The notes beneath the pieces were generated by a model. The model was not told the origin of the DNA, did not search any database, and was given only the letters and a program-made list of their open reading frames with translations. Both the position numbers and the translations under genes were made by a program. From CAUUGB01 sp963544615 (lineage in GTDB: Bacteria > Patescibacteriota > Microgenomatia > UBA1400 > PJMF01): DNA of 45,738 nt. This document shows positions 38,169 to 45,738 of the stretch, in pieces. The first letter of the stretch is position 1. Each line of letters starts with the position of its first letter. Location: contig CAUUGB010000004.1 in assembly GCA_963544615.1 (NCBI GenBank), positions 1 to 45,738 of the forward strand. The letters run 5' to 3'.

Positions 38169-41100
38169 ATGAAACACAGTCATAAAAAAGCTGACCATTT
38201 TGTTAAAGCTTACTATCGGCGCTTACTTTTTCCTCTCAAGGAGCAAGGTTGGTATCAGCCAATTGTGATTGTGGGGATAGTGTTTTTAGCCGGACTGGTA
38301 ATTTTTGGTGGCAGCCAACTTTATTCCCAAGCTCAGCGCAGTTTTGCCCAACTGCGTAACGAGGCGAGCGTGACTGCTGAGTTGGAAGTTGAACCATTAG
38401 CTACTGCTAGTGGCGGGATTTCTTTATATGATAGCCATGAGCCTCAAACTGATGAGAACAATTTGCCATCTTTATCACTTTCGCCGGATAATCAGTTAGA
38501 ACATCACGTCTTAGATGAACAACAAGAAGGTGTAATAACGCAATTACCCCAGCCTGTTCGCTCACCTACTAGGGCTACCCCAGTTATAAACAGCATTAAT
38601 CCCAATATTGGCAGCAGTGCTGGTGGTGAAATGGTTACCCTTACTGGCAGTAATTTAGGTGATAAGCGGGTGGGTTTGACCCAAATTAGTGCTGGTTATG
38701 CCACTACTTGCGCTCTTAGTTTTATTGGTCAAGCTTATTGCTGGGGACGCAATAATTATGGTCAGCTAGGCACTGGTAATACTAGTGATAGTCTGGTGCC
38801 GGTGGCTGTTAATACTGCTGGGGTATTAGCAGGTAAAAATTTGGTACAAATTGGTAGTAGTTTGGGTATTCTTGATGATGCTGCAAATAGATCTTCTACT
38901 TGTGTTTTGGATAGTGAAGGCAAAGTTTATTGTTGGGGCCATAACGGTTATGGACAATTAGGTAATGGTAATATTAGTAATAGTTTGGTGCCGGTGGCTG
39001 TTAATACTGCTGGATTATTAGCCAGCAAAGTTTTAACTAAATTAAGTGTGGGAGATACGCATGTTTGTACTCTTGATAGCGAGGGTAAGGCTTATTGTTG
39101 GGGACGCAATAATTATGGTCAGCTAGGCACTGGCAATAACAGCGATAGCAATACTCCAGTAGCGGTGGACACGAGTGGGGCACTAGCAGGTAAAACCCTT
39201 GTTCAAATTCAGAGTGGGGAGATTTCTACTTGTGCCTTAGATAGCGAGGGTAAGGCTTATTGTTGGGGACGCAATAATTATGGTCAGCTAGGCACTGGCA
39301 ATAACAGCGATAGCCATACTCCAGTGGCAGTAGACGCTAGCGGAGTATTGGCGGGTAAGACTCTCACACAAATTGCTGCTGGACACAGACACACTTGTGT
39401 TCTTGATAGTGAGGGCAAAGCCTATTGTTGGGGTAGAGGAGATTATGGCGCATTAGCCAATGGCAATACTAGCGATAGCAATACTCCAGTGGCGGTGGAC
39501 ACCAGTGGGGCACTAGCTGGTAAAACTTTAACTGCCGTTAGTGCTGGTGACACATGTAGTTGTTGTTTAGAAACAGCCGGTAAGGGGTATTGTGGTGGTG
39601 TTTATAATTATGGAGAGTTCGGAGCTGGAATTGACGCAAATCAGGCTTATCCCTCGCCTGTGCCAGTAGTTACCAGTGGAGTGCTCTCTGGTAAAGTAAT
39701 TGTCCACATTAGTGCTGGCAATGATCATGCTTGTGCTACTGATAGTGAAGGTCAGGCTTATTGTTGGGGATGGAATGGCTTTGGGCAATTTGGCAACAAT
39801 AATAATACTGACAGCGCTGTACCAGTGGCCACAGTGATGACTCCTATTGCTAGCTTTCTTGCTCCTGCTCAAGTAACTTTTGCTGGTTTACCTGCCACTA
39901 ATTGCCAGGTTAGTCAAGAATTAACTCAATTGACTTGCCTCACTCCTGCTCATGACGCTGGAGTAGTCGATGTACAAGTGAGTAATCTTAGTGGTGAGAG
40001 TGCTAGTTTAAGTAATGGTTTTACTTTTTATCAATTGCCGCAAATTACCACTATGCAAGCCTTTAAAGCAAGTGATTGTGCCGCACTTCCCACTCCCACG
40101 GGAACTAATTTTGTTACTTTAGGAAAACTTACCGATGAGCGTGATGGCAAACAGTATGAAGTGCGCAAATTTGCTGATGGTAAATGTTGGATGGTGGATA
40201 ATTTGGCTTTTGGGGGTTCGACTACAGCTAATGGGACCGTTGATTATTGTGCTCAAAATACAACTGCTGGTTTTGCTGCACTGGCCAATGGGGAGATGTC
40301 TCCCAATAGTAGTTGGTATGCTGGCAATCAACAGTTGTATGGTACTTGTGCTGACCCAGCTAATGCTAGCTTAACTTGTTATTTTGGGGGCACAAATTGT
40401 ACAGATTATTGTCGGATTGGCAGTATGCAAGGTAAATGTGGTTATTCATATACTTGGCAAGCTGTTATGCAACAACCCAGTGCTTATCATGGTGCAGATT
40501 ATACTGGTCCAACCACTAATGTACAAGGTATTTGCCCTAATGGTTGGGTGTTACCGACTGGGGGTGCTGATGGTGATTTTGCTAGTTTGCATCGCTTGCA
40601 CAATGATGATAATTTTTGGAGACCAGAGGGAAATTGGCGAGGAGTATACGCAGGGGAAATTGAATATTATGGTACGGTAGGGCATCAGATGAGTATTGGT
40701 TTTTATAGTTGTAGTACCCACAATGTATCTACTCATAACAATCATCATGATATTTTGAAAATAGAGCCAACCCAAATTGATGTTAATACTGCTCAACTTA
40801 GAGACAGAGGCTGGTCGGTGCGCTGCATTAAAAAAACATTCGATTGCCCCGCCCACTGTACTACTTGTACCAGCGCTAATACTTGCGACCAATGTGAAGC
40901 AGGTTACAGTTGGAATGGTAATACTTGTGTAGCTGATCCTACTCCTTTTACAGGCAGCATGCAAAGCTTCACTCATACTGACTGTCAAGCCTTTCCTACT
41001 CCTGTTGGTAAAGGTTATACTAAAGTTGGCACTCTCACTGATGAGCGCGATGGCAAGCTTTACGAAGTGCGTAAATTTGCTGATGGTAAATGTTGGATGG

Positions 41101-44100
41101 TGGATAATTTAAGGTATGGTGGTGCCAGTGCTCAAGGAGGTAGCGACGCTTGCCAAAATCGCACTAGTTTTGATGGTCGGACTAATTCTATACCTACTGA
41201 TCGTTTTGGCTTAGGTACTTATGGAGACTGTCGTGATCCTGCTGCTGCTGGCAACGGTGAGGTAACATATTGTGCTACTGGGGCAGGTGCGGGTAAATGT
41301 GGTTATTATTATAGTTGGCAGGCAGCTATGCAGCATCCAGCGGCAGTTTTTGATTATTATAATCAAACTGTTTTTGATAGTGGTATTTATGCTGTGCCCG
41401 ACGATAATGTAACTGGACTTTGCCCCAAGGGTTGGCATTTGCCTAGTGGTGGAGATAATGGAGAATTCCATTTACTGCATACTGCTGCAGGTTCACCGGT
41501 GACTGGTTTTTGGCAACCGGGAGGAAATTGGATTGGTGTTTATGCTGGCTGGAGTAACTATCTTGGAGCAGTCGTCAATGATCAACAACCTCAGGGAGAG
41601 TGGGGTTTTTGGTGGACATCAACTAAACGTGACAATCGCTATGCCTATTTACGTCTTAATAGTACCAATGTTGAACATAGTTTTCAATATACTAGTGGTG
41701 ATTGGGGATACAGTATTCGCTGTGTTAAAGATACTTTTGATTGCCCCGCCCACTGTACTACTTGTACCAGCGCTAATACTTGCGACCAATGTGAAGCAGG
41801 TTACAGTTGGAATGGTAATACTTGTGTAGCTGATCCTACTCCTTTTACAGGCAGCATGCAAAGCTTCACTCATACTGACTGTCAAGCCTTTCCTACTCCT
41901 GTTGGTAAAGGTTATACTAAAGTTGGCACTCTCACTGATGAGCGCGATGGCAAGCTTTACGAAGTGCGTAAATTTGCTGATGGTAAATGTTGGATGGTGG
42001 ATAATTTGGCTTTTGGAGGCGGTACTGATGGGAGTAGTGATTATTGTGCCGGCAAAAATAGTTGGCGCACTGCCAATTCTTTAGAAACTGCTCAAGCTAC
42101 TGCTACTTCTGGTCTTAATCCCCCTGATGGTAGCCGTGATTTGTTTGTCGGTGATTGCCGTAATCCAGCCGCTACCGGTGACGTTATTAATCAATATTGT
42201 GCTGCTGGGGCAGGCGCGGGTAAATGTGGTTATTATTATAATTGGCCAGCTACTATTCAAGATGCTAGGGGATATAAAGGTAATAATTTTGCCCCTGTAG
42301 AGCGGACTCAAGGAATTTGCCCCACCGGTTGGAGTTTGCCAGTTTGTGGCAATGGTTATGATTGTCTTGGTAGTGAAATTGGTAATTTTATCCGGGGGAC
42401 TGGTGGAGTAGTTTACAATGCCTTTTGGCACCATGCTTTTAAAGCTGTTTATAGTGGCGAATTGAATGAAAATGGGGTAATGATTCCCCTTGCTTGGGTG
42501 AGCTATCGCTCTTCTAGTCCCATGCACGATAATGCCAGTTATGCTACTGGTTTGGAAATCCAGGCTGGTATTGGTAAAGTGAGCGGGGTGGCTAGTCGCA
42601 GTAAGGCAGCAGGATATGCTGTACGTTGTGTAAAAAATGATTATGATTGTCCAGCACATTGCGTTAGTTGTCCTAATGGTAGTAATTGCAGTGCTTGTGA
42701 AGCTGGTTACACTTGGAATGGTAGTATTTGTGCTGCTGCTAATGAACAAGTCCAGGATTTTTCTTACAATGGCAGTGGACAAGCTTACACTATTAGTCGT
42801 GATGGTTGGTATCGTTTGGAAGCTTGGGGTGCTGCTGGTGGTAAGGATGATATTTTATCTCATCGTGTGGGACGTGGTGCTTATACATCGGGTTTAATTT
42901 ATTTACAAACTGGTGATCAATTGTATTTTTATCCGGGTGGCAAGGGAGAAAATCATGCTACTGGTGGTTATTGGCAGGGCGGTTATAATGGTGGTGGCAG
43001 AGGTACGCAAGATGGGGACAGTGGTGCTGGAGCTGGTGGTGGGGGCGCTTCTGATGTACGTTTGGTGGGTGGACAGTGGCAAGATAACGCTAGCTTAGAT
43101 TCACGGATTATGGTAGCAGGTGGTGGAGCCGGAGCATTAAGTTTACATCATGGTGCAGGAGATATTCATGGTGCTAATGCTGGGGGTCTTTTGGGTGAGT
43201 CTGGCATTAGTTATCTTGAGCTAGAAAATAATTCTGGATTAGCTCTACCTACCGGTGGTAGTCAAACTATTGGGGGTCAATCAACTGGAAATGCTAATAA
43301 TGGTGAGCATGGAAATTTTGGTGTTGGCGGCAATTCTCCTACGGCTTTAGGCTCTGGAGGTGGTGGCGGTTATTATGGTGGAGCTGGCGGTGGTGGGACT
43401 AGTACTAGCTATGGTTATACTAACAATCATAGCGTTACTGGTTCTGGAGGCTCTTCTTATATTTCCGGTCATTTAGGAGCAGTAGCAATTGCTGGTGCTG
43501 GTAATCGCGCTCCCAGATTGGGGGCTGATGGCACGACTGTTTGTGCTGATAATACTAATGATTTAGTTTGCTCAACACACTATTCTGGTAAAGTTTTTAC
43601 TTGTACCCAAATGCTTGCTAGTCCTCAAATGGTGATGAATCCTAATGGTAGTATGGGTTTTGGTAATGAAGATAATGGACATTTAAGATTAAGTTATGTT
43701 ACTTCAGTAGCAGCAACAACGCCAGTTTTTACATGTGGTTTGAGTCAGGCAGCTTCATTTACTGCCGGTGGTGAAAAAATTAGTTTATTGGGCAGAGGTT
43801 TTAATAGTTTGGCTCTCAGTCAGGTTGAAGTCTCTTTTGGAGGTAGTAAGGCTACTTTAATTAACAAAGTTTCTGATGAAGAAATTACTCTAACAGTTCC
43901 CGCTCATAGTAGCGGAGTGGTTGATGTGGTAGTTAAATTAGGCACTCATGCTTTTACTTTTTACCAAGCCTTTAATTTTATTACTGCTTATCAGTATCTG
44001 CACACTGGTGAGGCGCAAACTTTTACTGCTCCCATTAGTGGTGATTATCAGTTTGAAGCTTGGGGTGCTGCTGGTGGTGGGGGCAAGAGCGGCAATCATC

Positions 44101-45738
44101 GTGGTGGGGCGGGTGCTTACACAAAAGGTAAAGTTTCTCTTATTGCTGGTAGTACTGTTTATCTTTATGTGGGTGGTTATGGTTCGCATGGAGGTTATCG
44201 TCACGATCAAGGAGGTAGAGGTGATGATAATGGGTATTCTGCTGGTTGCGGCGGTGGAGCTACTGATTTCCGTCTCAATAATAATGGTTGGTATGACACC
44301 GAGAGTCTTAATTCGCGCATTATGGTTGCCGCCGGTGGCGGTGGCGGTGGTTCTTGGAATAGTGTTCATGCCACTCTTCTAGGTGGTCATGCTGGAGGTT
44401 TAATTGGACACAGTGATGTAAATAATCATGATAATACTGCTAATCAAACCACTGGAGGTGTTTATGCTGGCAGTTTTGGTTTAGGAGGTAATAATACCAG
44501 CGGCGGTGGTGGCGGTGGAGCTGGTTATTATGGGGGAGGAGGTAATTTTGCGAGCGGATATTCTGGCGGTTCTGGGGGTTCTTCTTATATTTCTGGTCAC
44601 GTGGGGAGTGTGGCGGTTACTAGTAACACTGATAGTAGCCCTAAAGTCATTAATGATATTGCTTGTAATACTGGTGATCTTCGACCGGCATGTTCAGTTC
44701 ATTATTCAGGCATTGTTTTTAATGAAACAGTCATGATTGATGGAGCTGGTTATTGGTGGAATCAGCAAAAAAATCAACAAGCATTTATGCCAGCACCTGA
44801 TAATAGTAGTAGTTATGAGTTAGGTGTAGGAAATTTTGCCAATGGGGTTGCCAGAATTAAATTTATTGGGAAAACTAATTCTAGTACCACGATTGCTAAT
44901 TGTTTGGTGCAACATGAGGATGCTTGTTATCAGTGTCAGAGTGGTTATTATCTTCAAGACAACGCTTGTCATGCTTGCCCCGCCCACTGCACTACTTGTA
45001 CTAGCGCTAACACTTGTGATCAGTGTGAAGCAGGTTACACTTGGAATGGTAGTGCTTGTGTGGTTAATACCGCTCCACCAGCAGTGCAAATCTCTTCCTT
45101 CACTCCCCAGCAAGGCTTTAGCCTTGGTGGGGAGCTGTTAACCATTTACGGTTCACAGTTTACCAGTGTGCCGGCCTCAGATTTACAAGTTCTCTTTGAT
45201 AATCAAGTAGCCAGTGAATTAACAGTAGTTAATGACAGCACCATTCAAGTGCGCTCTCCCGCTCATGCTCCGGGAGCGGTCAATGTAGTCCTGAAAGTTG
45301 CCAGTGAAGAGCTAACCTTTCCCACTCCCTACACCTACTATCAACAATTAGACTTTACTCCCACCGGCAATGAGCAAACCTTTAGTGCCCCTCAAACTGG
45401 TTATTACCGCTTTGAAGCTTGGGGAGGTGCTGGAGCAGGCACAGGTGAACTTTCTGGTCGTGGAGGCTACACTAGTGGCATTGTCTACTTGCAAAAAGAT
45501 CAAGTTCTGTATTTACACACTGGCTTTCAAGGTCAAGTGGGCAGCAGTGGGCAAACTACCGGTGGATATAACGGTGGTGGAGCAACGGGTGCATACGGCA
45601 GCGACTATGGCGGTGCTGGTGGTGGCGCCACTGATTTCCGCCTTTCTTCTGGTAATTGGGATGACCCCACTAGCCTTGATACCCGGATTATGGTGGCCGC
45701 CGGTGGTGGCGGGATGGGTCGCTTCTTGAGTAGTTATC
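38169..45738 (+). CDS. Giant modular surface protein (TIG, RCC1 propeller, FISUMP, Cys-rich, glycine-rich modules), 3' end beyond window
   Basis: One uninterrupted frame of at least 2,523 codons. N-terminal membrane anchor (about 28-52), then a disordered linker. Domains in order: start of an IPT/TIG domain (138-165), seven RCC1-type repeats (169-554), remainder of that TIG (565-621), FISUMP-like module 1 (647-888, with RKFADGKCWMVDNL), Cys-rich module (892-921, CPAHCTTCTSANTCDQCEAGY), FISUMP 2 (948-1187), Cys-rich, FISUMP 3 (1247-1488), Cys-rich, ALK/LTK-type glycine-rich domain (1530-1795), TIG 2 (1856-1936), glycine-rich 2 (1944-2178), double Cys-rich (2244-2298), TIG 3 (2308-2393), glycine-rich 3 (2401 to the edge). 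It is probably an adhesin or host-contact protein. No secretion sorting motif is in view. The start could be the in-frame ATG at 38121, but a TAAAAT -10 overlaps that one. Confidence 0.85.
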   Translation, partial: MKHSHKKADHFVKAYYRRLLFPLKEQGWYQPIVIVGIVFLAGLVIFGGSQLYSQAQRSFAQLRNEASVTAELEVEPLATASGGISLYDSHEPQTDENNLPSLSLSPDNQLEHHVLDEQQEGVITQLPQPVRSPTRATPVINSINPNIGSSAGGEMVTLTGSNLGDKRVGLTQISAGYATTCALSFIGQAYCWGRNNYGQLGTGNTSDSLVPVAVNTAGVLAGKNLVQIGSSLGILDDAANRSSTCVLDSEGKVYCWGHNGYGQLGNGNISNSLVPVAVNTAGLLASKVLTKLSVGDTHVCTLDSEGKAYCWGRNNYGQLGTGNNSDSNTPVAVDTSGALAGKTLVQIQSGEISTCALDSEGKAYCWGRNNYGQLGTGNNSDSHTPVAVDASGVLAGKTLTQIAAGHRHTCVLDSEGKAYCWGRGDYGALANGNTSDSNTPVAVDTSGALAGKTLTAVSAGDTCSCCLETAGKGYCGGVYNYGEFGAGIDANQAYPSPVPVVTSGVLSGKVIVHISAGNDHACATDSEGQAYCWGWNGFGQFGNNNNTDSAVPVATVMTPIASFLAPAQVTFAGLPATNCQVSQELTQLTCLTPAHDAGVVDVQVSNLSGESASLSNGFTFYQLPQITTMQAFKASDCAALPTPTGTNFVTLGKLTDERDGKQYEVRKFADGKCWMVDNLAFGGSTTANGTVDYCAQNTTAGFAALANGEMSPNSSWYAGNQQLYGTCADPANASLTCYFGGTNCTDYCRIGSMQGKCGYSYTWQAVMQQPSAYHGADYTGPTTNVQGICPNGWVLPTGGADGDFASLHRLHNDDNFWRPEGNWRGVYAGEIEYYGTVGHQMSIGFYSCSTHNVSTHNNHHDILKIEPTQIDVNTAQLRDRGWSVRCIKKTFDCPAHCTTCTSANTCDQCEAGYSWNGNTCVADPTPFTGSMQSFTHTDCQAFPTPVGKGYTKVGTLTDERDGKLYEVRKFADGKCWMVDNLRYGGASAQGGSDACQNRTSFDGRTNSIPTDRFGLGTYGDCRDPAAAGNGEVTYCATGAGAGKCGYYYSWQAAMQHPAAVFDYYNQTVFDSGIYAVPDDNVTGLCPKGWHLPSGGDNGEFHLLHTAAGSPVTGFWQPGGNWIGVYAGWSNYLGAVVNDQQPQGEWGFWWTSTKRDNRYAYLRLNSTNVEHSFQYTSGDWGYSIRCVKDTFDCPAHCTTCTSANTCDQCEAGYSWNGNTCVADPTPFTGSMQSFTHTDCQAFPTPVGKGYTKVGTLTDERDGKLYEVRKFADGKCWMVDNLAFGGGTDGSSDYCAGKNSWRTANSLETAQATATSGLNPPDGSRDLFVGDCRNPAATGDVINQYCAAGAGAGKCGYYYNWPATIQDARGYKGNNFAPVERTQGICPTGWSLPVCGNGYDCLGSEIGNFIRGTGGVVYNAFWHHAFKAVYSGELNENGVMIPLAWVSYRSSSPMHDNASYATGLEIQAGIGKVSGVASRSKAAGYAVRCVKNDYDCPAHCVSCPNGSNCSACEAGYTWNGSICAAANEQVQDFSYNGSGQAYTISRDGWYRLEAWGAAGGKDDILSHRVGRGAYTSGLIYLQTGDQLYFYPGGKGENHATGGYWQGGYNGGGRGTQDGDSGAGAGGGGASDVRLVGGQWQDNASLDSRIMVAGGGAGALSLHHGAGDIHGANAGGLLGESGISYLELENNSGLALPTGGSQTIGGQSTGNANNGEHGNFGVGGNSPTALGSGGGGGYYGGAGGGGTSTSYGYTNNHSVTGSGGSSYISGHLGAVAIAGAGNRAPRLGADGTTVCADNTNDLVCSTHYSGKVFTCTQMLASPQMVMNPNGSMGFGNEDNGHLRLSYVTSVAATTPVFTCGLSQAASFTAGGEKISLLGRGFNSLALSQVEVSFGGSKATLINKVSDEEITLTVPAHSSGVVDVVVKLGTHAFTFYQAFNFITAYQYLHTGEAQTFTAPISGDYQFEAWGAAGGGGKSGNHRGGAGAYTKGKVSLIAGSTVYLYVGGYGSHGGYRHDQGGRGDDNGYSAGCGGGATDFRLNNNGWYDTESLNSRIMVAAGGGGGGSWNSVHATLLGGHAGGLIGHSDVNNHDNTANQTTGGVYAGSFGLGGNNTSGGGGGGAGYYGGGGNFASGYSGGSGGSSYISGHVGSVAVTSNTDSSPKVINDIACNTGDLRPACSVHYSGIVFNETVMIDGAGYWWNQQKNQQAFMPAPDNSSSYELGVGNFANGVARIKFIGKTNSSTTIANCLVQHEDACYQCQSGYYLQDNACHACPAHCTTCTSANTCDQCEAGYTWNGSACVVNTAPPAVQISSFTPQQGFSLGGELLTIYGSQFTSVPASDLQVLFDNQVASELTVVNDSTIQVRSPAHAPGAVNVVLKVASEELTFPTPYTYYQQLDFTPTGNEQTFSAPQTGYYRFEAWGGAGAGTGELSGRGGYTSGIVYLQKDQVLYLHTGFQGQVGSSGQTTGGYNGGGATGAYGSDYGGAGGGATDFRLSSGNWDDPTSLDTRIMVAAGGGGMGRFLSSY
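39075..39149 (+). repeat. 75-bp direct repeat, copy 1 (RCC1 blades)
   Basis: This segment is identical to 39240-39314. The offset is 165 bp (55 codons, one RCC1 blade), so blade number could change in frame by recombination. Confidence 0.9.
39240..39314 (+). repeat. 75-bp direct repeat, copy 2 (RCC1 blades)
   Basis: Identical to 39075-39149. It encodes the YCWGRNNYGQLGTGNNSDS part of the fourth blade. Confidence 0.9.
40842..41110 (+). repeat. 269-bp perfect direct repeat, copy 1
   Basis: Identical at every base I compared to 41739-42007, including synonymous positions. It covers one Cys-rich module and the start of the next FISUMP module. Confidence 0.9.
41739..42007 (+). repeat. 269-bp perfect direct repeat, copy 2
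   Basis: Second copy, offset 897 bp (299 codons) from the first. Recombination between them would remove or add exactly one module in frame. Confidence 0.9.

Noticed and set aside
38674..39830. RCC1 repeats considered as a CRISPR or tandem DNA array
   Set aside because: Repeats are coding, spaced by blade length and diverge at the third codon position; there are no short palindromic repeats or unique spacers.
39567..44382. Several long frames on the opposite strand of the giant gene (e.g. 42081-42782, 43938-44369)
   Set aside because: Low-complexity Thr/Ile/Ser translations caused by the Gly/Ala/Asn-rich codons of the sense gene; no starts with RBS and no family features.

Overview
The window looks like a chromosomal segment of a reduced, AT-rich bacterium of the Candidate Phyla Radiation (Patescibacteria). 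The evidence is a set of compact housekeeping genes, almost no biosynthetic genes, several envelope proteins that match no family I recognise, a wHTH-nucleotidyltransferase fusion of a type I associate with these genomes, and a very large modular surface protein. I cannot name the class. UGA is a stop codon here: the response regulator and malQ both end in TGA, and RF2 is intact. That argues against the UGA-recoding lineages (Absconditabacteria, Gracilibacteria).

Layout. 1-2103 is a mobile-element scar: a transposase running off the left edge (-), two small unknown genes (-), a perfect 20-bp palindrome and a transposase C-terminal remnant (+). 2154-5538 is a short dcw cluster (-), mraZ-rsmH-ftsL-ftsI, with a promoter that looks MraZ-autoregulated. 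5734-7519 is an OmpR-type two-component system (+). 7523-11147 holds glgX-like (-), trmD (+) and the undecaprenyl-lipid pair udpK/dgkA-uppP (-). 11253-13020 is smpB, HU, rpmG, cmk (+). 12935-16313 is a two-gene operon of exported membrane-anchored proteins (-), one with Cys-rich repeats. 16431-17515 is pth, a small unknown gene and tRNA-Gly (+). 17518-20579 (-) holds a DUF488 protein, a long Maf-like protein and two anchored proteins of unknown role, divergent from an anchored PBP-like protein (+). 21402-30095 (-) is a long run: murJ, frr, rseP, a small membrane protein, a DUF3048 protein, an HTH-NTase, prfB, malQ, ung. 30265 is a DEDDy exonuclease (+). 31042-36127 (-) holds dnaK, ftsZ and ftsA. 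36245 is vanZ-like (+), 36865 an exported thioredoxin-like protein (-), followed by tRNA-Leu and tRNA-Ile (-). From 38169 to the right edge one uninterrupted frame encodes a surface protein of more than 2,520 residues.

How the genes work together. Cell division (mraZ cluster, ftsA-ftsZ), the lipid-carrier cycle (UdpK, UppP, MurJ), septal transpeptidation (FtsI) and translation or ribosome rescue (smpB, pth, frr, prfB, trmD, rpmG) dominate. GlgX-like and MalQ suggest handling of maltodextrin or glycogen. The rest of the distinctive content concerns the cell surface.

Main points of interest: (i) the giant protein, in which a complete seven-blade RCC1 propeller appears to be inserted inside an IPT/TIG domain, followed by three FISUMP-like modules, Cys-rich modules and three ALK/LTK-type glycine-rich domains; (ii) about ten genes whose -10 box lies 5-10 nt before the start codon, suggesting common leaderless mRNAs; (iii) two tandem dnaK promoters, each with the same inverted repeat between -35 and -10; (iv) a strong hairpin after ftsZ whose loop displays an anti-Shine-Dalgarno-like sequence. 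All statements come from reading the sequence; no database search was run.
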